Shown here: one piece after another, positions 33,872 to 41,912 of the stretch
Position numbering within the stretch: the stretch's first letter is position 1
How the letters are laid out: the number at the start of each line of letters is the position of its first letter
Source of the DNA: JABMMZ01 sp040403495
GTDB taxonomy: Bacteria; Bacteroidota; Bacteroidia; NS11-12g; UBA955
Direction of reading: 5' to 3'
Length of the DNA stretch: 64,000 bases
Assembly (NCBI GenBank): GCA_040403495.1
Contig: JBBAKM010000012.1
Location: 1-64,000 of the forward strand
Notes under the pieces: model-generated
Seen by the model: only the letters and a program-made list of their open reading frames with translations
Databases searched by the model: none
Told to the model about the DNA's origin: nothing
Translations under genes and position numbers: made by a program

Positions 33872-34639
33872 ATGTTCCCAATTATAAATTTTTTAGGATA
33901 TGGTATAAGTTTATATCAGATATTTATGATTTTGTCAGTTGTTATATATGTTTTAGTCTTGGCAATTTTTATTAATAAATCTAAGTTGCCAAACATCGAT
34001 TTCTATTTCTACATCAGCTTTATCTTTGTTTTTGGATATGCAGGTGCCAAAATGTTTTATATGATGGAGGATTTTCCCAATTCTTTTTCATTTAATCATT
34101 TTTTTAATTTAAGAAAGGGGTATGTTTTATATGGTGGAGTTTTTTTTGTGTTCTTAACAACTTTTTTATACTCAAAGCTTAGTAACATAAATCCTTTTAT
34201 TTTATTGGATATTAATGTTATCGCAATGTCTTTAAGTCTTTTTGTTGGTAAAATAGCTTGTTTAATGGCCGGCTGTTGTTATGGGATTCCAACATATTTG
34301 GAGTCTATTGGCTTGGTTTTCACAAGCGATTATTGTATCGCATTCCCAAAGAATGAACCATTATTTCCTATTCAAATAATTGATAGTGTTTTTGGCTTGA
34401 TATTATTTGTTTCCTTATCTTACTTTAAAGGAAAACTAAAGGTTGGATACTTGTTTTGGATATTTATGACAGTTTACCCAATCTACCGTTTTTTTTCTGA
34501 ATTTTATAGAGGTGATGAAAGTAGAGGATTTGTGTTTGATGGTTTATTCTCACTCAGTCAATTTTATTCGCTTATCCTTGTTATTTTTTCTGTAATAATT
34601 ATAACCTTTTTTAGAAAAAGAATATTTCAGGTTGATTAA
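33872..34639 (+). CDS. Lgt-fold membrane protein with altered active site
   Basis: 255 residues with seven hydrophobic segments. Overall it is a prolipoprotein diacylglyceryl transferase homologue: YVLYGGVFF, GKIACLMAGCCYGIPT and YPIYRFFSEFYRGDESRG match the three Lgt signature regions. By alignment from memory with E. coli Lgt, His103 is Tyr, Arg143 is Lys and Asn146 is Cys here, while the RxxxEFxR region is kept. A Cys triplet pattern (CLMAGCC) is added. It may act on the peptides or lipoproteins upstream, but canonical transferase activity is doubtful. Confidence 0.72.
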   Translation: MFPIINFLGYGISLYQIFMILSVVIYVLVLAIFINKSKLPNIDFYFYISFIFVFGYAGAKMFYMMEDFPNSFSFNHFFNLRKGYVLYGGVFFVFLTTFLYSKLSNINPFILLDINVIAMSLSLFVGKIACLMAGCCYGIPTYLESIGLVFTSDYCIAFPKNEPLFPIQIIDSVFGLILFVSLSYFKGKLKVGYLFWIFMTVYPIYRFFSEFYRGDESRGFVFDGLFSLSQFYSLILVIFSVIIITFFRKRIFQVD

Positions 34640-34713
34640 GAAACTTAAATAAAGTTCTATTTAAAGAAGCTTATACTAAGGTCGATAGATTATCTACCCA
34701 AGTTATGAAAAAC

Positions 34714-35304
34714 TTAATCAAAAATCCCTTTTAATTCAAACTGTAATTCTGGGAACATTACGCTTTTAACAACATCATCAATCGAAACAGGTTTTAAACC
34801 TATGTATAGATGGTCTTTTAAAGTGTAAATGAATAGGCATTCATTCATTGGGTCAACTATCCAGTATTCTCTAACGCCAGCTAATTCATATACTTCAAAC
34901 TTGGTTTTCAAATCGTGTTTAGAATTGCCGGGAGATAAAATTTCGACCACCAAGTCGGGGGCGCCATTACAACCTCTTTCATCCAGCTTGCTTAAATCAC
35001 ATAAAACAAATAAGTCAGGCTGAACAACGGTGCTATCAGCTTTTTTATTAGGTATTGGTAATCTTACATCAAAAGGGGCAATAAAAACTTTACAACCCTT
35101 AGGATTGGTAATGTTAGAAAATGTTAGAAATAAATTGCCAAGTGTTCTTTGATGCTTTGTATTTGGCGCAGGACTCATTTTGATGATTTTGCCAAAAATA
35201 AGTTCTACCCGTTCAGTAAAACGCCATTTCAAATAATCGAAATAAGTGTATTCTTTGGATAAATCCAATTGACTATACTCTATGATTGGTTCCTCTACAT
35301 CCAT
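34714..35304 (-). CDS. Uma2-family (DUF820) putative endonuclease
   Basis: 196 residues. PD-(D/E)XK features are VVQPDLFVL, GAPDLVVEILSPGNSKHDLKTKFEVYELAGVREYWIVDP and a C-terminal strand. MSPAPNTKHQRTLGNL is the conserved N-terminal Uma2 segment. Function of the family is not settled; many copies occur in cyanobacteria and Bacteroidota. It has its own TATTTTTG promoter. Confidence 0.85.
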   Translation of the reverse strand: MDVEEPIIEYSQLDLSKEYTYFDYLKWRFTERVELIFGKIIKMSPAPNTKHQRTLGNLFLTFSNITNPKGCKVFIAPFDVRLPIPNKKADSTVVQPDLFVLCDLSKLDERGCNGAPDLVVEILSPGNSKHDLKTKFEVYELAGVREYWIVDPMNECLFIYTLKDHLYIGLKPVSIDDVVKSVMFPELQFELKGIFD

Positions 35305-35320
35305 AAAAAATTAGTTTTTT

Positions 35321-35328
35321 CAAAAATA
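35321..35328 (-). promoter_or_regulatory. TAnnTTTG -7 element for the Uma2 gene
   Basis: TATTTTTG on the minus strand, 16 nt before the start codon. Confidence 0.5.
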
Positions 35329-35399
35329 AAGAAAAAATATGAATTTAATCTATTCAAATGTTTGTTTTATAAAGAAAAACAAGACGATGATTCCCCGCC

Positions 35400-35609
35400 T
35401 TACACCTTCTTCAAAAAGCAAGTTTTAAGCACCATCATGCCTTTTTCAACCTTGCCTTCTATTTCTTCATCGTTATCGGTTAAGCGGATTTTTTTCACTA
35501 CGGTGCCTCTTTTTAAGGTTAAAGAAGAGCCTTTTACCTTTAAATATTTGATGATTTGAACACTGTCACCTTCATTTAATAACGTGCCATTGCTGTCTTT
35601 TACTTCCAT
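35400..35609 (-). CDS. PhnA/YjdM-like domain protein
   Basis: 69 residues matching the C-terminal domain of YjdM/PhnA: VKDSNGTLLNEGDSVQIIKYLKVKGSS, then LKRGTVVKKIRL and a VLKTCFLKKV end. The N-terminal zinc ribbon of the two-domain form is absent. Despite the name, a role in alkylphosphonate use is not established. It has its own TACTTTTG promoter 21 nt upstream. Confidence 0.82.
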   Translation of the reverse strand: MEVKDSNGTLLNEGDSVQIIKYLKVKGSSLTLKRGTVVKKIRLTDNDEEIEGKVEKGMMVLKTCFLKKV

Positions 35610-35630
35610 AATTTATTTATTTTATTGGGG

Positions 35631-35638
35631 CAAAAGTA
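35631..35638 (-). promoter_or_regulatory. TAnnTTTG -7 element for the PhnA-like gene
   Basis: TACTTTTG on the minus strand, 21 nt before the start codon. Confidence 0.5.
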
Positions 35639-35711
35639 ATACAATTGATAGGAATACAATTCAATTGAAAAAATGTTATTAAATTGATTTTTTCGTTTGC
35701 ATCAAACCCTC

Positions 35712-35719
35712 TAATTTTG
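35712..35719 (+). promoter_or_regulatory. TAnnTTTG -7 element for carA
   Basis: TAATTTTG, 7 nt before the carA ATG, so the transcript has almost no leader. Confidence 0.55.
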
Positions 35720-35726
35720 CACTTTA

Positions 35727-36806
35727 ATGAGTTTAACACAAGCTGTTCTCCTTTTAAAAGACGGAACGTTCTTCAAAGGCAATGCCCTCGGCAAAATTGG
35801 TACCACTACTGGCGAGATTTGTTTCAATACAGGCATGACTGGTTATCAAGAAGTATTTACTGACCCTTCTTACTATGGACAAATACTAGTTCAAACCAAT
35901 GTACACATAGGAAACTATGGCGTTAATGAACAAGAAATAGAAAGTGATGGTATTAAAATTTCAGGACTAGTTTGTAGTACTTTTGCTAATCACCACTCAC
36001 GTAAAATGTCTTTTGCCTCTCTTGAGGATTATTTTGTAAACAATCAAGTAGTTGGTATTCAAAATTTAGACACCCGTCAAGTGGTGCGACATGTTAGAAA
36101 TGCCGGTGCAATGAACGCCATTTTAAGTAGTGAAGTAACCGATATTAACGAACTTAAGGCAATGCTCGATCGTGTTCCTGATATGGAAGGTCTTGAATTG
36201 TCATCAAAGGTTTCTACCCCTCAGTTTTATTTAAGAGGTTCCGACCAATCTGAATTCAAAGTTGCCGTATTGGATTTTGGTGTAAAAAATACCATGCTTC
36301 AATGTTTAAATGACAGAGGTGCTCAGTGTGGTGTTTTTAATGCCCATGCAACAATCGAAGAAATAATGGCTTGGAATCCAAATGGAGTTCTTATTTCTAA
36401 CGGTCCCGGCGACCCTTCTGCCATGGATTATGCAGTCAAAACAGTGCAAGCTTTAATGCAAAATAATGTTCCCTTATTTGGTATTTGTTTGGGGAATCAG
36501 TTGTTGGGCAGAGCCATGGGTATGGAAACATTCAAAATGCACAATGGACACAGAGGACTTAACCACCCCGTTAAAAACCTATTAACTGGTCACAGTGAAA
36601 TAACCACTCAAAATCACGGATTTGCTCTTAAATCAGGAGATTTCCCTGAAGTAGAAGTGACGCATATTAACTTAAATGATGATACAATTGAAGGCATAAG
36701 AGTAAAAGGACGTAAAGCATTCAGCGTTCAATACCATCCTGAATCTTCCCCCGGTCCCCACGATTCTAGATACTTATTCGATTCCTTCTTCGAAAGCATG
36801 AAATAA
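35727..36806 (+). CDS. carA: Carbamoyl-phosphate synthase small subunit
   Basis: 359 residues. The N-terminal domain opens with AVLLLKDGTFFKGNALG and has FNTGMTGYQEVFTDPSYYGQI. The class I glutamine amidotransferase part has ISNGPGDPSAMD, the nucleophile motif FGICLGNQLLGRA, and QYHPESSPGPHDS with the catalytic His and Glu. It releases ammonia from glutamine for CarB in arginine and pyrimidine synthesis. carB is not in the window. Enolase lies downstream after a repeat-filled gap. Confidence 0.96.
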   Translation: MSLTQAVLLLKDGTFFKGNALGKIGTTTGEICFNTGMTGYQEVFTDPSYYGQILVQTNVHIGNYGVNEQEIESDGIKISGLVCSTFANHHSRKMSFASLEDYFVNNQVVGIQNLDTRQVVRHVRNAGAMNAILSSEVTDINELKAMLDRVPDMEGLELSSKVSTPQFYLRGSDQSEFKVAVLDFGVKNTMLQCLNDRGAQCGVFNAHATIEEIMAWNPNGVLISNGPGDPSAMDYAVKTVQALMQNNVPLFGICLGNQLLGRAMGMETFKMHNGHRGLNHPVKNLLTGHSEITTQNHGFALKSGDFPEVEVTHINLNDDTIEGIRVKGRKAFSVQYHPESSPGPHDSRYLFDSFFESMK

Positions 36807-36826
36807 AACCCTAATTCCTAATTTAC

Positions 36827-36861
36827 CTCACCCCTAACCCCTCTCCAAAGTAGAGGGGAAC
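36827..36861. repeat. Dispersed CCTCACCCCTAACCCCTCTCC repeat
   Basis: The sequence CTCACCCCTAACCCCTCTCC is followed by AGAGGGG, with a 7-bp CCCCTCT/AGAGGGG hairpin (36838-36844 with 36852-36858). This is a widely spread non-coding repeat in Bacteroidota and cyanobacteria. Confidence 0.6.
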
Positions 36862-36870
36862 TATAACACT

Positions 36871-37037
36871 TAACTAATAACCCTTTCCCGATAGCTATCG
36901 GGACTAATAACCACTAACCACTAACTAATAACTAATAACTAATAACTAATAACCAATAACTAATAACCAATAACCCTTTCCCGATAGCTATCGGGACTAA
37001 TAACCCCTAACTAATAACCAATAACCATTAACCAATA
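36871..37037. repeat. TAATAACC satellite with two 18-bp palindromes
   Basis: Irregular tandem units of the type AACTAATA and TAACCAATAA fill the carA-eno gap. TCCCGATAGCTATCGGGA occurs at 36886-36903 and 36979-36996, each inside the same longer block (ACCCTTTC before, CTAATAACC after). No coding potential. The palindrome is common in Bacteroidota intergenic DNA. Confidence 0.8.
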
Positions 37038-37046
37038 ACACCCACA

Positions 37047-38336
37047 ATGAGCCTAATCGCAGACATAAAAGCCAGACAAATTCTTGATTCAAGAGGTAAT
37101 CCAACCGTAGAAGTTGATGTTTTAACAGAAAATGGAGCTCTTGGTAGAGCCGCTGTTCCAAGTGGTGCAAGTACCGGTATTCACGAAGCCGCAGAACTAA
37201 GAGACGGCGATAAGTCAGTTTACTTAGGAAAAGGCGTATTAAAAGCAGTTCAAAATGTCAATGAAATTATTTGTAATGAACTAATTGGTTCATACATCTT
37301 TGACCAAAATGACATAGACCGCACCATGATAGAATTAGATGGTACTGCCAATAAATCCAATTTAGGGGCTAATGCTATTTTAGCAGTTTCACTTGCTGTA
37401 GCAAAAGCAGCTGCTCAAGAAAGTGGTCAAAGTTTATACCGTTATTTAGGCGGAGTAAACGCCAATACATTGCCATTGCCAATGATGAATATTTTAAATG
37501 GTGGTGCGCATGCCGATAACTCAATCGATTTTCAAGAATTTATGGTGATGCCAACGAAAGCAGACTCATTTGGTGAAAGTTTGAGAATGGGTGTTCAGAT
37601 ATTCCATGAATTAAAAGCGGTATTAAAATCAAAAGGATACAGCACCAATGTGGGAGATGAAGGTGGATTTGCACCTAATATCAAAAGCAATGAAGAAGCA
37701 ATCGAAACTGTTTTGATGGCTATAGAAAAAGCAGGATTCAGACCAGGAGAGGATGTTTATATTGCTATGGATGCAGCCGTAAGTGAATTGTGGGATGCTG
37801 AAAAAGGCTTGTATGTATTTAAAAAATCAGACAAACGCGAATTAACAGGAGATGAAATGGTAGATTATTGGAAAAATTGGGTAAACAAATATCCGATTAT
37901 TTCTATAGAAGACGGTTGCGCAGAAGACGATTGGTCGAGTTGGAAAAAATTAACTCAAACTATTGGAGACAGAGTCCAGTTGGTTGGTGATGACTTATTT
38001 GTAACCAATGTAACCCGTTTGCAAAAAGGAATTACAGAAGGAATAGCCAATAGTATTTTGGTTAAAGTAAACCAAATAGGCAGTTTGACTGAAACTATCA
38101 ATGCGATTAATTTAGCAACAAAAAACAGTTATACCAATATCATCAGTCACAGAAGTGGTGAAACCGAGGACAGTACAATTGCAGATATTGCAGTAGCAAT
38201 GAACAGCGGTCAAATAAAAACAGGTTCAGCTTCAAGAAGTGACAGAATGGCGAAATACAATCAGTTGCTAAGAATAGAAGAGGAATTGGGGTCAAATGCT
38301 CAATTTATTGGCAAAGGATTTAAGTTTATCAAGTAA
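37047..38336 (+). CDS. eno: Enolase
   Basis: 429 residues. RQILDSRGNPTVEVDV, GAVPSGASTGIHEA-type RAAVPSGASTGIHEA, the Mg ligand regions and the signature SILVKVNQIGSLTET are all present, as is SHRSGETEDSTIADIAVA with the catalytic His. It interconverts 2-phosphoglycerate and phosphoenolpyruvate. I see no TAnnTTTG element in the repeat-filled upstream region, so it may be read from carA or use another promoter. Confidence 0.98.
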   Translation: MSLIADIKARQILDSRGNPTVEVDVLTENGALGRAAVPSGASTGIHEAAELRDGDKSVYLGKGVLKAVQNVNEIICNELIGSYIFDQNDIDRTMIELDGTANKSNLGANAILAVSLAVAKAAAQESGQSLYRYLGGVNANTLPLPMMNILNGGAHADNSIDFQEFMVMPTKADSFGESLRMGVQIFHELKAVLKSKGYSTNVGDEGGFAPNIKSNEEAIETVLMAIEKAGFRPGEDVYIAMDAAVSELWDAEKGLYVFKKSDKRELTGDEMVDYWKNWVNKYPIISIEDGCAEDDWSSWKKLTQTIGDRVQLVGDDLFVTNVTRLQKGITEGIANSILVKVNQIGSLTETINAINLATKNSYTNIISHRSGETEDSTIADIAVAMNSGQIKTGSASRSDRMAKYNQLLRIEEELGSNAQFIGKGFKFIK

Positions 38337-38367
38337 TAATTAGGTAATTCTACAAATACATTAAGAG

Positions 38368-38397
38368 CCGATTGTTAAAAAAACGATCGGTTTTTTT
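38368..38397 (+). terminator. Intrinsic terminator of eno
   Basis: CCGATTGTT and AACGATCGG arms (one G-T pair) and a seven-T tract, 31 nt after the eno stop. The T tract reaches the 3' end of the convergent rluF gene. Confidence 0.85.
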
Positions 38398-39352
38398 ATT
38401 GTTTCTTTCTTACCCCACTGCGTCCCATTTTTTTGGGTCTTCTTGTCGGAGTACTGACAGATTTTTTCTTGTCAGTTTCTGTTTTGAGTTTCCCTTTGGG
38501 CGCTCTACTTCCTGTGAATTTGCCTTTTGGCCCTCTATTGGGTGTTTCTCCTTCTTTGGGTGTAAACTTAGGGGTTCTTTTGTCGTAAAAAGCTGATTTC
38601 GGGATTCTTTTTTTCTTAACTGTATCTAGTGCAGCAGAAGAGTGTTTAAGTTTTTCTTCTAAAATTTTAACTTCAGAAGGAAGTAGTTCTCTGAATTTAC
38701 CAACAGGTATTTTGTCCAACTGAATGTGCATGATACGAGTTCGTTTCAGAGAGACAACGTCGTAACCTAATGCGGTACACATTCTGCGGATTTGTCGGTT
38801 GAGCCCTTGGGTCAACACTATTTTGAATTTTTTGGTACTTTCTTGATATGTTTTACATGGTTTTGTAATCGTTTCAAGAATTTCTACCCCATTCGCCATT
38901 TTCTTTAAAAATTCTGGCGTAACAGGTTTGTCCACTGTGACAATGTATTCTTTTTCGTGTTCATTTTCTGAACGTAAAATTTTATTTACAATATCACCAT
39001 CATCAGTCAAAAGAATTAATCCTTCAGAATCTTTGTCTAATCTACCGATAGGAAAAATCCTGCGGTTATGATTTATAAAAGAAATAATGTTTGATTTATC
39101 TTTCGGGTCAGTGGTTGTTGTAATGCCTTTAGGTTTGTTAAAGGCAATATGAAATGGTGCTTTTTTATTAGTTTTTATGACCTCGTCGTCTACACAAACT
39201 CTGTCATTTGGCAAAACTCTACTCGTAGGCAATGCCAGCTTACCATTAATAGAAACGCGTTCTTGTTCTACTAATTTATCAGCTTCTCTTCTTGAGCAAA
39301 ACCCAGAAGAACTTATAAATTTATTGATTTGGATACCTTCGGAAAAACTCAA
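38396..39352 (-). CDS. rluF: 23S rRNA pseudouridine synthase, RluF type
   Basis: 318 residues. The S4 domain begins QINKFISSSGFCSRREADKLV. FPIGRLDKDSEGLILLTDDGD holds the catalytic Asp, and KEYIVTVDKPVTPEF and VLTQGLNRQIRRMCTALGYDVVSLKRTRI match RluF closely, favouring RluF over RluB. It should convert U2604 of 23S rRNA. The last ~80 residues form a Lys/Arg/Pro-rich tail absent from E. coli RluF, as often seen in Bacteroidota. A small membrane protein gene lies 12 nt upstream. Confidence 0.88.
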   Translation of the reverse strand: MSFSEGIQINKFISSSGFCSRREADKLVEQERVSINGKLALPTSRVLPNDRVCVDDEVIKTNKKAPFHIAFNKPKGITTTTDPKDKSNIISFINHNRRIFPIGRLDKDSEGLILLTDDGDIVNKILRSENEHEKEYIVTVDKPVTPEFLKKMANGVEILETITKPCKTYQESTKKFKIVLTQGLNRQIRRMCTALGYDVVSLKRTRIMHIQLDKIPVGKFRELLPSEVKILEEKLKHSSAALDTVKKKRIPKSAFYDKRTPKFTPKEGETPNRGPKGKFTGSRAPKGKLKTETDKKKSVSTPTRRPKKMGRSGVRKKQ

Positions 39353-39364
39353 TATTGATGTGAA

Positions 39365-39517
39365 TTAAATCCAGTCCATAGCCATAGCTAAACCACCAAC
39401 AGTAGTTGGAAGTGCTAGCCAAAATGCTTCAGGTAAAAAGATAATTAAGGCAATAATTGTAACAAGTGATACTGCAAAAAGCATCCAATATCCGGCTTTT
39501 GATTTTTTTTCTGACAT
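39365..39517 (-). CDS. 50-residue single-helix membrane protein
   Basis: Reads MSEKKSKAGYWMLFAVSLVT, then IIALIIFLPEAFWLALPTTV and GGLAMAMDWI. A basic N terminus is followed by one or two hydrophobic segments. The TAAGTTTG element 18 nt before its ATG and the close spacing to rluF support it as a real gene in an operon. Function unknown. Confidence 0.68.
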   Translation of the reverse strand: MSEKKSKAGYWMLFAVSLVTIIALIIFLPEAFWLALPTTVGGLAMAMDWI

Positions 39518-39535
39518 AAAATTAAAATGACAGGG

Positions 39536-39543
39536 CAAACTTA
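39536..39543 (-). promoter_or_regulatory. TAnnTTTG -7 element for the small gene and rluF
   Basis: TAAGTTTG on the minus strand, 18 nt before the 50-residue gene. Confidence 0.55.
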
Positions 39544-39693
39544 CGCAAAAAATATTTAAAATTTAAAATGAAAAAACCACTTTTCTTTTTTTTATCTTCC
39601 TAATTCGATTTTATTGGGTTATCAAGGTTTATAAAGATTGGAAAACTTCGGAATGATAACTCATTTTTGTTCCCTTTGAAATAGAAAAAAGAT

Positions 39694-39701
39694 TATTTTT
39701 G
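39694..39701 (+). promoter_or_regulatory. TAnnTTTG -7 element for the DUF4293 gene
   Basis: TATTTTTG, 4 nt before the start codon. Confidence 0.5.
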
Positions 39702-39705
39702 CCGA

Positions 39706-40203
39706 ATGATACAACGCAAGCAAACACTTTATTTATTATTGGTTTTAGTAATTAATTTAGTTTTAATATTGTTTAATGTCAATGTTACCAAGGGATTATT
39801 AAGGGTAACGGACATAGATTCAGACAAAGCGTATTTTTACGAGTTGGGTATTGTAAAAACTACCGTAAAAACGGAGCCTATCAATGAATTTACCAACGGG
39901 TCTCTTATGTATTCTGTAATAGCGGTTGCATTAATTTCTTTAATTGCCATTTTTTTATTCAAAAAATTACCACTTCAAATGCGATTAGTCGCTTTTAATT
40001 TTTTGTTTATACTTTTAGTTTGGTTTAATATGATTTATCAAATTTACAAATTAAACAGAACTTCGAGTATCGAATTAGTTTCCTCTGACCTGAATTATGT
40101 GACGTTATTTGTCCCTGCAATTCTATTATTGTTCAATTTACTCGCTTTTAAGGGGGTTAAAAAAGATATTGAACTCCTAGCATCTGTAGATAGATTGAGA
40201 TAA
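39706..40203 (+). CDS. DUF4293 family membrane protein
   Basis: 165 residues with four hydrophobic segments (about 7-27, 68-88, 95-115 and 133-150). MIQRKQTLYLLLVLVINLVL is the characteristic N terminus of this Bacteroidota family. Function unknown. It lies just upstream of the cytochrome oxidase cluster but has its own promoter and a 135-nt gap. Confidence 0.85.
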   Translation: MIQRKQTLYLLLVLVINLVLILFNVNVTKGLLRVTDIDSDKAYFYELGIVKTTVKTEPINEFTNGSLMYSVIAVALISLIAIFLFKKLPLQMRLVAFNFLFILLVWFNMIYQIYKLNRTSSIELVSSDLNYVTLFVPAILLLFNLLAFKGVKKDIELLASVDRLR

Positions 40204-40297
40204 AAAGCGCAAAAGAGAGTTAATCCCTTGATTTTATTGGAATTCAAGGAAGTTGAAAAAAACAGATTTTTTTTTTAGATTATTTTGAAAATAACAA

Positions 40298-40305
40298 TAA
40301 ATTTG
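40298..40305 (+). promoter_or_regulatory. TAnnTTTG -7 element for the cox cluster
   Basis: TAAATTTG, 33 nt before coxB. Probably the main promoter of the oxidase operon. Confidence 0.55.
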
Positions 40306-40338
40306 CCTCCAATTTAAGTTTAATAGTTATACTTACGA

Positions 40339-41862
40339 ATGAACACCAAGACCAAATATCTTTTAAAACTTACACTAGCAGTAGTAGTTTTATTAATTTC
40401 CGTTATTTCAATTAATCAATCATTTGATTTTTCGACAGTTAACCTAGACCAAGTCACTGCAGAAAAACCACTCTTCGGTGCAGATGAGTTTAAATATGAA
40501 GCCCCAACTGTTGATGAAGGAGATTCTGCTTTGTCATCAAAAATCAATTGGGCGATTTTTATTTTTGTCATTTTATTGGTTTTAGTTATCGCAAATACGC
40601 TTGACATCAGTAAATACATCTCTAAAATTACTGGAAAAGAAACCATCAACCAAAATGAAATTAACAAATGGATAATGTTGATTTTTATGATTGTTGGTTT
40701 AGCAGCGGTTGTATGGGAATATCAAGTTCATGGAAAGTTGATATTGTTAAACAATTCTGCAAGTGAACACGGTGCAAGCTATGATAGCATGTTCACCATA
40801 ACTTTAGCATTAACCACAATAGTGTTTTTTATCACACAGTTTTTATTGTTTTGGTTTGCATTTACTTACGCAAAAAAAGACGGACAAAAAGCTTTATACT
40901 ACTCTCACAACAACAAACTAGAGGTAATTTGGACCATTATACCTTCAATTGTATTGACAGTTTTGGTTTTAAGAGGTCACCAAACATGGAAATCTGTTGT
41001 TTATGCAGAAGATGATTACAAAGGTAAAATCAAAAAAATCGAAGTGTTTGCATACCAGTTCGGATGGAAAGCAAGATATGCTGGTGAAGATGGTGTATTA
41101 GGTAATGTTGATTATAAATTCATTTCAGGCAAAAACGAATTAGGATTGGCTTACGGTCCTGAGGTTGATGAATTGTTACTTGAATTAAAAGATAAAATTA
41201 AATTAGACCAAGAAGCTATTAAAAATCTAAAAGTTACTTTAGAGTCTCTGAAAGCTGACTATGCAGCAGCAGACGGATTAAAAGATTATACGACAATGGA
41301 GGCTATTCAAAAGCAAATAGATGATGTTATGGACGGTACAACATTGTCAGAATTAGAAGCATCTATCAAACGTAAAACTAAACAAATTGAGCGTATTGAA
41401 GCTATTAAAAGCAATCCAAAAATTTTCGCATCAACCTTTACAGGTTCTGAGGAAGATGATATTATCACTCAAGAAATACATTTAGCAAAAGATTCATTAG
41501 TTACTTTGAATTTCAGATCAAAAGACATTATCCATAGTGCTTGGTTGCCACATTTCAGAGCACAGATGAACGTTGTTCCGGGTATGCCAACTAAATTCAC
41601 ATTCAAACCAACTAAATCGACAGCAGATGCTAAAAAAGAATTTGGTGAAGAATTTGAATATTATTTGTATTGCAACAAAATTTGTGGAGCATCGCACTAC
41701 AATATGAAAATAAAAGTTGTGGTAGAATCTCAAGTAGAAGTTGATGCTTGGTTAAAAAGCCAACAACCTGTATTCAAAAAGGTTGAAGCGGTTCCAGCCA
41801 TCATGAACGCAACAGATTCAACAGTAGCAGCAGAGCCAGTTAATAAATTGGCTTTAAAATAA
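40339..41862 (+). CDS. coxB: Cytochrome c oxidase subunit II with coiled-coil insertion
   Basis: 507 residues, much longer than the usual 300-400. Extra N-terminal hydrophobic segments precede the standard helix pair (about 145-175 and 193-210). The CuA domain begins KIEVFAYQFGWKARYAG. Between it and DIITQEIHLAKDSLVTLNFRSKDIIHSAWLPHFRAQM lie about 95 Lys/Glu/Leu-rich residues (about 275-370) that look like an antiparallel coiled coil. CuA ligands are complete: His in DIIHSA, then CNKICGASHYNM (two Cys, His, Met). It accepts electrons from cytochrome c or an alternative complex III. Confidence 0.93.
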   Translation: MNTKTKYLLKLTLAVVVLLISVISINQSFDFSTVNLDQVTAEKPLFGADEFKYEAPTVDEGDSALSSKINWAIFIFVILLVLVIANTLDISKYISKITGKETINQNEINKWIMLIFMIVGLAAVVWEYQVHGKLILLNNSASEHGASYDSMFTITLALTTIVFFITQFLLFWFAFTYAKKDGQKALYYSHNNKLEVIWTIIPSIVLTVLVLRGHQTWKSVVYAEDDYKGKIKKIEVFAYQFGWKARYAGEDGVLGNVDYKFISGKNELGLAYGPEVDELLLELKDKIKLDQEAIKNLKVTLESLKADYAAADGLKDYTTMEAIQKQIDDVMDGTTLSELEASIKRKTKQIERIEAIKSNPKIFASTFTGSEEDDIITQEIHLAKDSLVTLNFRSKDIIHSAWLPHFRAQMNVVPGMPTKFTFKPTKSTADAKKEFGEEFEYYLYCNKICGASHYNMKIKVVVESQVEVDAWLKSQQPVFKKVEAVPAIMNATDSTVAAEPVNKLALK

Positions 41863-41912
41863 TCCAAACAATCAAAAAAAAATCTTGTTATAATAATTAA
41901 GTTAAATTAAGC

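Noticed and set aside
29020..34639. CRISPR array or phage origin for the repeated region
   Set aside because: Only two long copies exist, both containing genes; there are no short spaced repeats, cas genes or phage structural genes.
36871..37037. CRISPR-like array between carA and eno
   Set aside because: The units are irregular 8-10 nt satellites with no unique spacers of constant length and no cas genes.
40223..40248. Hairpin before coxB as a terminator of the DUF4293 gene
   Set aside because: The CCTTGA/TCAAGG stem has a long loop and no following T tract.
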